From Rhizobium herbae (lineage in GTDB: Bacteria > Pseudomonadota > Alphaproteobacteria > Rhizobiales > Rhizobiaceae): 64,000 nt of DNA. This document shows, one piece after another, positions 44,758 through 54,218 of this stretch. The position numbers were made by a program, and so were the translations under genes. The notes beneath the pieces were generated by a model that saw only the letters and a program-made list of their open reading frames with translations, made no database searches and had not been told where the DNA came from. The number at the start of each line of letters is the position of its first letter. Within the stretch, counting starts at the first letter, position 1. The stretch is from NCBI RefSeq assembly GCF_017873135.1, contig NZ_JAGGJV010000008.1:124001-188000 (forward strand). Reading direction: 5' to 3'.

Positions 44758-47034
44758 ATGGGACAAAGCCTTTTGCCGCCGTCGGGCGGAGACGATCACA
44801 TTCTGCCGGTTGACCTCAAGGCGGCGCTGGAAGAGCGCTACCTTGCCTATGCGCTGTCGACCATCATGCACCGCGCGCTTCCGGACGTGCGCGACGGCCT
44901 GAAGCCGGTCCATCGCCGTATCATCCATGCGATGAGCGAAATGGGGCTGCGCTCCAATTCGTCGTTCAAGAAATGCGCCCGTATCGTCGGTGACGTCATC
45001 GGTAAGTTCCACCCGCATGGCGACCAGTCGGTCTATGATGCGCTGGTGCGTCTGGCACAGGATTTCTCGCAGCGTTACCCGATCGTCGATGGCCAGGGCA
45101 ACTTCGGCAATATCGACGGCGACAGTGCCGCCGCCTATCGGTACACCGAAGCGCGCATGACCGACGTCGCGAGCCTTCTGCTCGAAGGCATCGACCAGGA
45201 CGCGGTGGATTTCCGCCCGACCTACAACGAGGAAGACCAGGAACCAGTCGTCATGCCCGGCGCCTTCCCGAACCTTCTGGCCAACGGCGCCTCCGGCATC
45301 GCCGTGGGCATGGCGACCTCGATCCCGCCGCACAATGCGCACGAACTCTGCGACGCGGCGCTGCATCTGATCAGACACCCGGATGCGACGGTCGAGGACC
45401 TGATGTTTGATCCGAACAACCCGGAACGGGGCGGCATCGAAGGTCCGGATCTTCCGACAGGCGGCATCATTATCGACAGCCGCGAAAGCATCATCGAGGC
45501 CTACAAGACCGGCCGCGGCGGTTTTCGCGTGCGCGCCAAGTGGGAGGTCGAGGATACCGGCCGCGGCGGTTACCAGATCATCGTCACCGAAATTCCCTTC
45601 CAGGTGCAGAAATCGCGGCTGATCGAAAAGATCGCCGAGCTGCTGATTGCCCGCAAGGTGCCGTTGCTCGAGGACGTGCGCGACGAATCGGCCGAGGATG
45701 TCCGGCTCATTCTGGTGCCGAAGAGCCGTTCGGTCGATCCGACGATCCTGATGGAATCGCTGTTCAAGCTCTCGGAGCTGGAAAACCGCATTCCGCTGAA
45801 CATGAACGTGCTCTCGATGGGCCGCGTGCCCAAGGTGATGGCGCTGAACGAGGTTCTCTCGGAATGGCTGCAGCACCGCCGCGAAGTGCTGCAGCGCCGC
45901 TCGCGCTTCCGGCTGGCGGCCATCGATCGTCGTCTGGAAATTCTCGGCGGCTACCTGATTGCCTATCTGAACCTCGACGAAGTCATCCGCATCATCCGCG
46001 AGGAAGACGAGCCGAAGCCGGCCTTGATGGAGCGTTTCACGCTCACCGACCTGCAGGCCGAATCGATCCTCAACATGCGGCTGCGCTCTTTGCGCAAGCT
46101 GGAAGAGTTCGAGATCCGCACCGAGTTCGAAGCGCTGTCGAAGGAGAAGGCGGAAATCGAGACGCTGCTGGCCTCCGACGACAAGCAGTGGCAGACCGTC
46201 GCCTGGGAAATCGGCGAGGTGAAGAAGAAATTCGCCAAGGCCACCGAGCTCGGCCGCCGCCGCACGCTGTTCTCCAACGCGCCGGAAGCCGATTTGGAAG
46301 CCATCCAGCAGGCGATGATCGAGAAAGAGCCGATCACCGTCGTCATCTCGGAAAAGGGCTGGATCCGGGCGTTGAAGGGCCACATCTCCGATGTCTCGAC
46401 CTTGCCGTTCAAGGAAGGCGACGGCCTGAAGCTGTCGTTCACGGCGTCCACCACCGACCGCATCCTCGTCGTCACCACCGGCGGCAAGGCCTATACGCTG
46501 GGCGGCGACAAGCTGCCGGGCGGCCGCGGCCATGGCGAACCGTTGCGCATCATCGTCGATATGGAAAACGACCAGGATGTGCTGACCGCCTTCGTCCACG
46601 ATCCCTCGCGCAAGCTGCTGATCTCCTCGGCTGCGGGCAACGGTTTCGTCGTGCCGGAGGCCGAGATGGCGGCCAACACCCGCAAGGGCAAGCAGATCAT
46701 GAACGTCGCCATGCCGGACGAGGCCAAGCTCGTCATCCCGGTCAAGGGCGATCATGTCGCCATCGTCGGCGAAAACCGCAAGATGCTGGTCTTCCCGCTT
46801 GCCCAGATCCCCGAAATGGGACGCGGCAAGGGGGTGCGCCTGCAGCGCTACAAGGACGGCGGCATCTCCGACATCCGCTGCTTTGCCATTGCCGACGGCC
46901 TCACCTGGGCCGACAGCGCCGGCCGCAGCTTCACCAAGACCAAGGACGAACTGATCGAATGGCTGGGCGACCGGGCAACGGCGGGCAGGGCGGTACCGAA
47001 GGGGTTCCCGAGGAGTGGGAAATTTACGGGGTGA
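44758..47034 (+). CDS. parC: DNA topoisomerase IV subunit A
   Basis: A 758-residue type II topoisomerase subunit that, with ParE, unlinks daughter chromosomes. The catalytic tyrosine is Tyr129 in [10 protein letters not shown], and the C-terminal beta-pinwheel begins near residue 500. The quinolone region reads [12 protein letters not shown], with Gln90 in place of the usual Ser and Asp94 in place of Glu. The start ATG at 44758 fits ([20 protein letters not shown] follows). Length is standard for ParC of Rhizobiales. parE is not in the window. It converges with the toxin-antitoxin module. Confidence 0.97.
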   Translation: MGQSLLPPSGGDDHILPVDLKAALEERYLAYALSTIMHRALPDVRDGLKPVHRRIIHAMSEMGLRSNSSFKKCARIVGDVIGKFHPHGDQSVYDALVRLAQDFSQRYPIVDGQGNFGNIDGDSAAAYRYTEARMTDVASLLLEGIDQDAVDFRPTYNEEDQEPVVMPGAFPNLLANGASGIAVGMATSIPPHNAHELCDAALHLIRHPDATVEDLMFDPNNPERGGIEGPDLPTGGIIIDSRESIIEAYKTGRGGFRVRAKWEVEDTGRGGYQIIVTEIPFQVQKSRLIEKIAELLIARKVPLLEDVRDESAEDVRLILVPKSRSVDPTILMESLFKLSELENRIPLNMNVLSMGRVPKVMALNEVLSEWLQHRREVLQRRSRFRLAAIDRRLEILGGYLIAYLNLDEVIRIIREEDEPKPALMERFTLTDLQAESILNMRLRSLRKLEEFEIRTEFEALSKEKAEIETLLASDDKQWQTVAWEIGEVKKKFAKATELGRRRTLFSNAPEADLEAIQQAMIEKEPITVVISEKGWIRALKGHISDVSTLPFKEGDGLKLSFTASTTDRILVVTTGGKAYTLGGDKLPGGRGHGEPLRIIVDMENDQDVLTAFVHDPSRKLLISSAAGNGFVVPEAEMAANTRKGKQIMNVAMPDEAKLVIPVKGDHVAIVGENRKMLVFPLAQIPEMGRGKGVRLQRYKDGGISDIRCFAIADGLTWADSAGRSFTKTKDELIEWLGDRATAGRAVPKGFPRSGKFTG

Positions 47035-47062
47035 TGGATGCGCGGGGGATTAACCCGCCCGC

Positions 47063-47458
47063 TTATCTGTTTTCAGATGGAACGGTGACGTCCCGCAGGA
47101 AGCGGATGGCCCCGTCTTCGTCGATCTCGCCAGCAGCGACCGATAGGACGAAGCTGAAGAGAAGGCTATCGCTCGTTTCGATCTCGTAACCGTTCTCCAT
47201 CAGGAAAACAGCCGCCGCAACAATGGCGATACGCTTGTTCCCATCAATAAACGCATGGTTCATTGCAAGACCGAACAGATATGCGGCGGCAAGTTCGATA
47301 ACATCGTCGCAACCGTAATGGTCTTTGTTGACCGGCCGTGCCAGAGCCGATTCCAGTGCGCCTTCGTCTCTTAAACCGAAAGCGCCGCCAAAACGCTGGA
47401 TCTGGATAGTTTGCAATGCCTCAATGAGAGGTCGTTCCAGAAAAACGAAATCCCTCAT
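47063..47458 (-). CDS. doc: Doc-type toxin (Fic/Doc fold)
   Basis: A 131-residue protein. The Fic/Doc catalytic motif NHAFIDGNKRIA (His68, Asp72, Asn74, Lys75, Arg76) is complete. Doc toxins phosphorylate EF-Tu and stop translation; the P1 Doc reaction is established, this protein is untested. LESALARPVNKDHYG and YLFGLAMNHAF are typical of the family. Its ATG at 47458 overlaps the TGA of the antitoxin gene by four bases (ATGA), the usual layout of a toxin-antitoxin operon. It converges with parC, with 28 bases between stops. Confidence 0.92.
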   Translation of the reverse strand: MRDFVFLERPLIEALQTIQIQRFGGAFGLRDEGALESALARPVNKDHYGCDDVIELAAAYLFGLAMNHAFIDGNKRIAIVAAAVFLMENGYEIETSDSLLFSFVLSVAAGEIDEDGAIRFLRDVTVPSENR

Positions 47459-47676
47459 TCGGCCAGCTTTTTCAAAGCGACCTTGTATTTGTCCATGAAA
47501 CGATTGGCGTGTTCGAGTTGACGCTGAAATGCTTCCTCGAGCGGCTGCATCTGAAAGCCGCCATCTTTTGCGGTGAGTTGCATCTGATCGCCTGCCTTCA
47601 GGCCATATCGTTCAAGCATTTCCTTCGGGATGATGACGCCTTCGGAATTGCCGATCTTGCGGATGGTGATGTTCAT
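47455..47676 (-). CDS. AbrB/MazE-type antitoxin
   Basis: A 73-residue protein. Residues 1-46 (MNITIRKIGNSEGVIIPKEM, ERYGLKAGDQ) form the swapped-hairpin SpoVT-AbrB DNA-binding fold; the remainder is a charged helix (LEEAFQRQLEHANRFMDKYK) that probably covers the toxin. The ATG at 47676 follows GGAG. It precedes the doc gene and its promoter carries a 9-bp-arm palindrome, consistent with autoregulation by the antitoxin-toxin complex. Confidence 0.9.
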   Translation of the reverse strand: MNITIRKIGNSEGVIIPKEMLERYGLKAGDQMQLTAKDGGFQMQPLEEAFQRQLEHANRFMDKYKVALKKLAE

Positions 47677-47688
47677 GGCAAAACTCCA

Positions 47689-47711
47689 ATGTTATAATCA
47701 CGTTATAACAT
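47689..47711. promoter_or_regulatory. Palindromic operator of the toxin-antitoxin operon
   Basis: A perfect inverted repeat ATGTTATAA/TTATAACAT with a 5-base centre lies 13 bases before the antitoxin start. It contains TATAAC-type -10 sequences, so binding would block transcription. Confidence 0.75.
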
Positions 47712-47743
47712 CGGTTTTGCTAGTCAGCAATTGCGCGTGAATT

Positions 47744-48649
47744 TCACCCCGTAAACGGAAACTCGCTCGACGCGTCCACCGCCGATTTCCTCCGCATCTG
47801 CCATACCGAATGCCCGACCAGTGCCAGAATCAGCACGGCGCCACCCAATAGCGTCTGCACGGTCGGGACTTCCATGAAGGCGATCCAGATCCAGATAGGG
47901 GCGAGGATGGTTTCGAGCAGGTAGAACATGCCGACTTCCGGCGCCGACAGGTAGCGCGGGCCGGTGGCGAGGCAGAAGAAAGCGAGCGGGATCATGATCA
48001 GGCCGTCGAACATGATGAAGCCGGGATGGGCGATGGCAAGGCCTTCGGATGGCGACAGCAGGTAGCCGATGACGCAGGGAAAGATCGCGGTTGCCAGCGG
48101 GACCAAGCCCATGTCCTTGCCGCTCGCCCGGCTGACGGTGATGGCGCAGGCAAGCAGGAGGGCGGAACAGACCGCCATGGCATCGCCGAAGACATTGCCG
48201 CTTTTCAAGCCGCCGTGAACGATCAGCCCGACGCCGAAGACCATGATCGCCATCGTCACCAGCGTGGCGTTGGACGGGCGTTCCTTCAGGAAGATCCACG
48301 ATAGCACGGCTGCGAACATCGAGGTGAAGGCGACGATGAAGACGACGTTGGCCGTCGCGGTGTTGAAAACGGACAACAGGAACGTGAAGGTACCGAGGCC
48401 GTAGAACAGGCCGGCCAGCAGTCCCGCCTTGCCGGGGATCAGCGCGATCTTGCGGCCGAGGAATTTGTTGAGCACGACCCAGGCGACCAGCGCCACCGTG
48501 AAGGTACACAGGCTGCGCAGGGCCAGCAGCGACCACACCTCGCCCTGCGACGAGCGGATCAGCGGAATGTCGAAGGAGAGGGCAAGGCCGCCGAGACCGG
48601 TGATGAGAAGTCCGCGGCGGTGGTGGGCGGCATCGATGGCTTGGCTCAA
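47744..48649 (-). CDS. EamA family DMT transporter
   Basis: A 301-residue membrane protein with ten hydrophobic helices in two EamA repeats (GGLALSFDIPLIRSSQGEVW in repeat 1, LSAPEVGMFYLLETILAPIW in repeat 2). Substrate unknown. The first in-frame start codon is a TTG at 48649, placed three bases after the bpt stop, so translation is probably coupled to bpt. No better ATG is available before the first helix. It is a separate type from the two EamA genes at the window start. Confidence 0.82.
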   Translation of the reverse strand: MSQAIDAAHHRRGLLITGLGGLALSFDIPLIRSSQGEVWSLLALRSLCTFTVALVAWVVLNKFLGRKIALIPGKAGLLAGLFYGLGTFTFLLSVFNTATANVVFIVAFTSMFAAVLSWIFLKERPSNATLVTMAIMVFGVGLIVHGGLKSGNVFGDAMAVCSALLLACAITVSRASGKDMGLVPLATAIFPCVIGYLLSPSEGLAIAHPGFIMFDGLIMIPLAFFCLATGPRYLSAPEVGMFYLLETILAPIWIWIAFMEVPTVQTLLGGAVLILALVGHSVWQMRRKSAVDASSEFPFTG

Positions 48650-48652
48650 GAT

Positions 48653-49423
48653 TCAGTCCGATTCGGTAACAGTGCCTTCGCCTGTATACCGTTCCCAGCC
48701 CTGCGCCATAAGGTGCTCCTGCGGCAGAAACTTTGTTTTATAGTCCATCTTGCGCGAACCTTTGACCCAATAGCCGAGATAGACATGCGGCAGGCCGCGA
48801 TCTTTCACCTTGCGGATATGATCGAGGATCATGAAGGTGCCGAGCGAGCGGTCGGACAGCTCCGGGTCGAAATAGGAATAGACCATCGATAGCCCGTCGC
48901 CCATCTTGTCGGTCAGCGCCGCGCAGATCAGCGGCCCCTTGGCCTGACCGATGCCGTCGCCTTCGACCTTCAGCCGGTATTCGATGATCTTGGTGTTGAC
49001 GTGTGTGTCCTCCACCATCATCGCATAGTCGAGCACCGACATGTCCGACATGCCGCCCTTCTGGTGGCGGTGGTCGAGATAACGGCGAAACAGGCTGTAC
49101 TGTTCGCTGGAAGGCTCCGCCGGATATTCCGTCGAGACGACGTCGCTGTTCAGCGCCAGGATACGCCGCATCGAGCGGGTGGGGGAGAACTCGCCGGCGA
49201 CGATCCGGACCGAGACGCAGGCCCGGCAGCTCTCGCAGGCCGGCCGGTAGGCGATGTTCTGCGAGCGGCGGAAGCCGCCCTGGGTCAGGAGATCGTTGAG
49301 TTCAGGGGCCCGCTCGCCCACCATGTGGGTAAACACCTTCCGCTCCATCTCCTGCGGCAGATACGGGCAGGTCGCCGGCGCGGTCAGGTAGAATTGCGGG
49401 GACGGTGCAGTTTGCGTGTTCAT
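48653..49423 (-). CDS. bpt: Aspartate/glutamate leucyltransferase
   Basis: A 256-residue enzyme that adds Leu to proteins with N-terminal Asp or Glu, marking them for ClpAP via ClpS. The cysteines in [16 protein letters not shown], the [12 protein letters not shown] block and [18 protein letters not shown] are typical of the Bpt (ATE-like) family. It starts at the ATG at 49423; length is standard. The EamA gene follows after three bases. Confidence 0.95.
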   Translation of the reverse strand: MNTQTAPSPQFYLTAPATCPYLPQEMERKVFTHMVGERAPELNDLLTQGGFRRSQNIAYRPACESCRACVSVRIVAGEFSPTRSMRRILALNSDVVSTEYPAEPSSEQYSLFRRYLDHRHQKGGMSDMSVLDYAMMVEDTHVNTKIIEYRLKVEGDGIGQAKGPLICAALTDKMGDGLSMVYSYFDPELSDRSLGTFMILDHIRKVKDRGLPHVYLGYWVKGSRKMDYKTKFLPQEHLMAQGWERYTGEGTVTESD

Positions 49424-49604
49424 ATGGTGCGGGGATCGCTCTTCTTGGCCGCTTCGAAAACATCAGCATGGCGCAAGAATGAAAAAGGTCAATCGCGACT
49501 TTTTGAACCGTCGGATTGCGATGCGATAAAGCTGTGATTTTCGGCTGCGCGGCTGGCCGGCAGCGAAGGGATGTCACACTTCCATCCCTTCGCAGACGTG
49601 CGAA

Positions 49605-50069
49605 TCAATAGATGTCGCGGCGCACAGTCACCGTGCCGATGAGCAGGTCATGCAGCAGGCGGCCGCGATCGGTGAACAGGCCGACGAGAAGGACCAGCGG
49701 GGTCAACAGCGCATTGGCGATCCAGAAGATCACCAGATGCACGATGGCCGTCAGGAAATCCATCGGCCGGCCGTCGGTGCGGGCGATCGCCAGGCCCATC
49801 ATGTTCATGCCCGGCGACGCCTGTTTCGGGCCGCCGACCGTCACGCCGAAATAGAGCATGGCGAGACCGGCAAAGAGCACGGGATAGAGGAAGAAGCCGA
49901 GGCCGAACGTCAGGATGCCGAGGAAGAACACGACGACGGCGGCGGGAATCCACAAAAGCGCGACGATCGCATAGTCGATGACGAAAGCCATGACGCGACG
50001 GCTGAGCACGCCCTGATAGGCCCGCCAGTCGCTGCTGGGGATTCTCACATTGTCATCCTGCGTACTCAT
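49605..50069 (-). CDS. RDD family membrane protein
   Basis: A 154-residue protein with three hydrophobic helices and the family landmarks R25 (LSRRVMAFVIDY) and the acidic D in FVIDYAIVALLW, which give the family its name (Arg-Asp-Asp). ASPGMNMMGLAI and RGRLLHDLLIGTVTVRRD are also typical. Function in the family is unclear; some members transport sodium. The ATG is at 50069. It sits between bpt and the methyltransferase on the same strand. Confidence 0.9.
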   Translation of the reverse strand: MSTQDDNVRIPSSDWRAYQGVLSRRVMAFVIDYAIVALLWIPAAVVVFFLGILTFGLGFFLYPVLFAGLAMLYFGVTVGGPKQASPGMNMMGLAIARTDGRPMDFLTAIVHLVIFWIANALLTPLVLLVGLFTDRGRLLHDLLIGTVTVRRDIY

Positions 50070-50157
50070 TGCCGTTCTCCAAATTCAACAGCAGGGATAT
50101 GGGAAGTGTGGACCGAAAAATCAAATGAAGCGGTGAAATAACCGCAAAGCCTGCAGT

Positions 50158-50757
50158 TTATCCTCGACGTATCGCGGTCACGTGCAGCCAGTCCGTTTCC
50201 TCGCCGTCGTAGCCGCGCCCCTTGTTTTCCCCGACATCGACGCGCATCCACTCGAGGGGCGCATATCGCGCCGTCAGCCAGTCGCGGGAGGGATAGTTAT
50301 AGTAGCGCTGCAACCCGTCGCGCCCTTCGGCCGATCCCGCCTTGAAGCTCGCATAGAAAGTCCCGCCGGGTTTCAGCGCCCGGTGGATGCGCGACAGCAC
50401 CGCGGCCAGTTCCTGTCTCGGCACATGAAGCAGGCAGGCACTGGCCCATACCGCATCATAGGCGGCCGTTTCGTCCAGGCGATCGAATGCGAGGACGGCG
50501 ACCGGGCGCCCCAGCAATCGCTCGGCCTGCTCGGCCATTTCCGGCGAGCCGTCGGTGGGCGTGACGTCGAAACCGCGCGCCAGCATAGCGTGGCTGTCCT
50601 GACCGCCGCCGCATCCCAATTCGAGAATTCTCGCGCCTGCCGGCAGTCCCGTCAGGAAGCCGTCAAGGCGTGCGTTCTTCGTTGCCCGTGACCGCAGCGC
50701 ATAGACTTCGGCTTCGGTCGCGTAGAAACGCAGGGTTTCGGTGTCCACACTGCTCAT
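50158..50757 (-). CDS. SAM-dependent methyltransferase
   Basis: A 199-residue class I methyltransferase. Motif I is ILELGCGGGQDS (SAM binding), and motif II/III is in GFDVTPTDGSPEM and YDAVWASACLLHVPR; LKPGGTFYASFK is motif post-III. The acceptor is unknown. GGAGG lies 7 bases before the ATG at 50757 and only 1 base before the ATG at 50763, so the downstream start (MSSVDTETLRF) is preferred. It is on the same strand as hemB, 30 bases downstream of it. Confidence 0.88.
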   Translation of the reverse strand: MSSVDTETLRFYATEAEVYALRSRATKNARLDGFLTGLPAGARILELGCGGGQDSHAMLARGFDVTPTDGSPEMAEQAERLLGRPVAVLAFDRLDETAAYDAVWASACLLHVPRQELAAVLSRIHRALKPGGTFYASFKAGSAEGRDGLQRYYNYPSRDWLTARYAPLEWMRVDVGENKGRGYDGEETDWLHVTAIRRG

Positions 50758-50787
50758 CGTCATGCCTCCATTGGGGGCGGGCGGCTA

Positions 50788-51801
<1,014 letters not shown>

Positions 51802-52032
51802 TGCGGTGGTCTTTCCGTCAGCTGGGTCGTGTGGTCGCGGTTTATCATGCGATGCGGGCAAAGGAAAACAGCGAAGGCTTCGCCGGTTTGGTGTCCTGGT
51901 GCCGTTTTGTCCACCAAACAGCGATCGTGCAGGAACCATTTCCGTTTTGCCCCGTTCCTGCTGCGTCTTTTGGAGCGCCCGACGACGTCACCGATGAGCG
52001 GTGAGAGTGGTCTCCAGACCCAAGGAGAGACA

Positions 52033-52362
52033 ATGAAAGCCGTAGTCAAGATCGCTTTTGCCGCCGCCATTTCCGCCATGTCGATGGGTGGTTATGCCGC
52101 AGCCCAGACCGCCACGCCGATGGTGGCCGACGACATGCTGACCATCGTCAATGTCGGCTCTGAAACCAACGCAAGCACCGACACGTCCTCCATCCCTGCG
52201 ACCTATCGCAATCCGTCGCCGGAATCGATCACCAAGGCGCAGACTGAAATCCAGAACGATCCCGCTCTGATGGCAAGCCTCGTGGCCAAGAACGTGCAGC
52301 TCGAAAATGTCATAGGCATCCAGACGGCCGCCAACGGTGGCAAGGTCGTATACACGAAGTAA
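52033..52362 (+). CDS. Small secreted protein, paralogue of the one at 59385
   Basis: A 109-residue protein with a signal peptide (MKAVVKIAFAAAISAMSMGG ending AAAQ). The last 40 residues, with LMASLVAKNVQLENVIGIQT and GGKVVY, match the protein at 59385 (LAKELKARSVTLANVIGASQ and GGLTFY), so both belong to one family. Family and function are unknown to me. The ATG at 52033 follows AAGGAG. Two frames upstream are open to 51217 but antisense to hemB. A terminator follows. Confidence 0.72.
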   Translation: MKAVVKIAFAAAISAMSMGGYAAAQTATPMVADDMLTIVNVGSETNASTDTSSIPATYRNPSPESITKAQTEIQNDPALMASLVAKNVQLENVIGIQTAANGGKVVYTK

Positions 52363-52380
52363 AGATCGCCACTTTTGCAG

Positions 52381-52411
52381 AAAAGGGCTCCGCAAGCGGG
52401 GTCCTTTTTTT
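52381..52411 (+). terminator. Terminator after the small secreted protein gene
   Basis: A 13-bp imperfect stem (AAAAGGGCTCCGC with GCGGGGTCCTTTT, two G-T pairs) is followed by seven or more T residues, 19 bases after the stop. Confidence 0.85.
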
Positions 52412-52582
52412 GTTTTGCCTTGCCGCTTCCATTTCGGGGCGGCGGCATCGAGCGTCGCTTGATCCATGGATTGCTGCGGATGATATACCCGCGAAGTCAC
52501 GTACTTGAGCAAAGCGTGCGATGCAGAGCCTCCAGAAATCCCCGTCTGGCAAAGCGCCCGCCCGCCACGTATCCTCGCAGCC

Positions 52583-53020
52583 ATGGCTCTTGATTCTGTA
52601 AAAATTCCCAAGCTCTCGCTGACCGAAACGCTCTTCGGGTTGTTCCTGCGGCTGGTATCCATTTCGTGTTTCTGGTTCGGGCTCACTTATTGGGCGATGC
52701 TGATCGGCTTTTCGTTTGGCGGCGGCGGGCGGTTCGACTTGTTGCCGGTGCCGTGGCGGGTCGCGGCGACCGCGCTTGCCGTCGTCTATCCCGTGGCAGC
52801 GCTCGGGCTGTGGCTGCTTGTCTCCTGGGGGCCGGTGCTCTGGGTGGTGGCGGCGGCGACTGAAATCGTGATGTTTGCGGTCTATCCGCAGATCTTCGGA
52901 GTGAAGCCGCTGCTGCTTGTTCTGCATGGCACGGTGGCTTTCACCTTCGTGCTTTTCCGGGCTGCGATCGTCTATCAGCGGGCACGCCAAGCCAAGGCTG
53001 CAAGAATTGATTTACCCTGA
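52583..53020 (+). CDS. Small integral membrane protein (DUF6163-like)
   Basis: A 145-residue protein with four hydrophobic segments (LFGLFLRLVSISCFWFGLTY, RVAATALAVVYPVAALGLWL, VLWVVAAATEIVMFAVYP, LLLVLHGTVAFTFVLFRAAI). I recall similar proteins annotated as DUF6163 next to ldtR in rhizobia, but this name is not certain. The ATG at 52583 fits the start of a conserved sequence MALDSVKIPKLSLTETLFG. It precedes ldtR by 127 bases on the same strand. Function unknown. Confidence 0.6.
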   Translation: MALDSVKIPKLSLTETLFGLFLRLVSISCFWFGLTYWAMLIGFSFGGGGRFDLLPVPWRVAATALAVVYPVAALGLWLLVSWGPVLWVVAAATEIVMFAVYPQIFGVKPLLLVLHGTVAFTFVLFRAAIVYQRARQAKAARIDLP

Positions 53021-53066
53021 CACAAGGGCTGTGGATAGTAAGGCGCTGTTAAGGCTGTAGTTTAAG

Positions 53067-53087
53067 TCGAATTTTATACGTATTCGA
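53067..53087. promoter_or_regulatory. Inverted repeat in the ldtR promoter region
   Basis: TCGAAT (53067-53072) and ATTCGA (53082-53087) are perfect 6-bp arms with a 9-base centre that contains TATAC, a possible -10. It lies 61 bases before ldtR and may be the site where LdtR represses itself. Confidence 0.4.
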
Positions 53088-53147
53088 TAGTGTCTACCTC
53101 AAGGCGGGAAGAGATACATACACCGCCAAACAAACAGTGAGGCAGTC

Positions 53148-53663
53148 ATGATGAACACCAAAATGAAACCGCAGGTCGTTGCCGTCAAAGATCCCCACGA
53201 AGACGCGATCCGTTCGCTCTACATGGAATCCCTTCACCTCGTCGAACGTCTTCACCGCCGTCTGCTCGACGTCGTCAAGGACGAATTCGACCGGTCGGGC
53301 CGCTCCGACGTCAACGCCGTCCAGGCGCTTCTCCTCTTCAACATCGGCAATTCGGAACTGACGGCCGGCGAACTGCGCTCGCGCGGTTACTATCTCGGCT
53401 CCAACGTATCCTACAATGTTAAAAAGCTGGTTGATCTCGGCTTCATCAACCACCAGCGCTCGCGCATCGACCGTCGTTCGGTCCGCATCAGCCTGACGGA
53501 CGAAGGCCAGGAGATCGCCGAGACGGTCGCCAAGCTCTATGAGCGCCATATCGGCTCGATCCAGAAGGTCGGCGGCATCGGCACCGACGAGTTCGGCCAG
53601 ATGAACAAGCTCCTGCAGCGCCTCGACCGCTTCTGGAACGACACGATGCTCTACAAGCTCTGA
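53148..53663 (+). CDS. ldtR: MarR-family regulator LdtR
   Basis: A 171-residue winged-helix protein. ESLHLVERLHRRLLDVVKDE and ELTAGELRSRGYYLGSNVSY contain the recognition helix, and RSRIDRRSVRISLTDEGQEI is the wing. LdtR of Sinorhizobium/Liberibacter controls the L,D-transpeptidase gene ldtP, which lies 555 bases downstream here. The ATG at 53148 (or 53151) follows GTGAGG. The protein should bind DNA as a dimer and respond to a small ligand; both are established for homologues. Confidence 0.9.
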   Translation: MMNTKMKPQVVAVKDPHEDAIRSLYMESLHLVERLHRRLLDVVKDEFDRSGRSDVNAVQALLLFNIGNSELTAGELRSRGYYLGSNVSYNVKKLVDLGFINHQRSRIDRRSVRISLTDEGQEIAETVAKLYERHIGSIQKVGGIGTDEFGQMNKLLQRLDRFWNDTMLYKL

Positions 53664-54218
53664 TCGGAGCCTCAAGCTGACTGCTGTTTCTCCCTCCTGC
53701 GGCTCACCGGCCGCAGGATGAGAAGCGGACATAGGATGGCAAGATGAAAATGCCCCTATTTCCCGGCCCGATTCAAGCGTTGCTTATCGGGAAACCGGAG
53801 ATCGATGACCTTTCGGCATCCGATCGACAACCACGCGCGCTGCTGCGCGATTTTCTCCCATTCAACGATTGGTGTGCATCGGGTTGCCCGCGCTTTCGCC
53901 GCCTCCACGGCCAAACCGCTGCCTCGGTCCCGAGCTGAACCGATGTCGCTGGAATGTTGCACCGATCACCAGTGAACGCTTCGAAGCCGGACGCAGCCGG
54001 CCCGCGACACGAATTGGCCATATTACTATGACAGCGACGAGGGCACGAGAATGCGGGTCTTTGTGCTCCCACTGTTGCCGATGTGCGACTGGCGGCAACT
54101 GGCGTTCACGATCTCACGAATGTGAACTGCGGGCAGGGGACTGCACGTGTAGTTTGCGTTTGTTAACCATATTCGTGGTAGCGCTGCGTTTGTGTCGCAG
54201 CATTGAATGGTAGGAATT
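53664..54218. other. Long intergenic region between ldtR and ldtP
   Basis: These 555 bases contain no convincing gene. A 64-codon frame at 53744-53938 has no ribosome-binding site or recognisable product. The region near 54100-54215 is AT-richer and holds a 9-bp direct repeat (see separate entry) and TTCAC/GTGAA (54105-54126). It should contain the ldtP promoter and LdtR sites. Confidence 0.5.
54155..54193. repeat. Direct repeat TGCGTTTGT upstream of ldtP
   Basis: TGCGTTTGT occurs at 54155-54163 and again at 54185-54193, exactly 30 bases apart, 26 bases before ldtP. The spacing is near three helical turns, which suits two bound protein dimers. Could be by chance. Confidence 0.35.

Noticed and set aside
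44608-46755. A 715-codon minus-strand frame opposite parC
   Set aside because: Antisense shadow of parC, which carries the catalytic Tyr motif and all family features.
53744-53938. A 64-codon frame between ldtR and ldtP
   Set aside because: No ribosome-binding site and no known protein pattern; probably non-coding.
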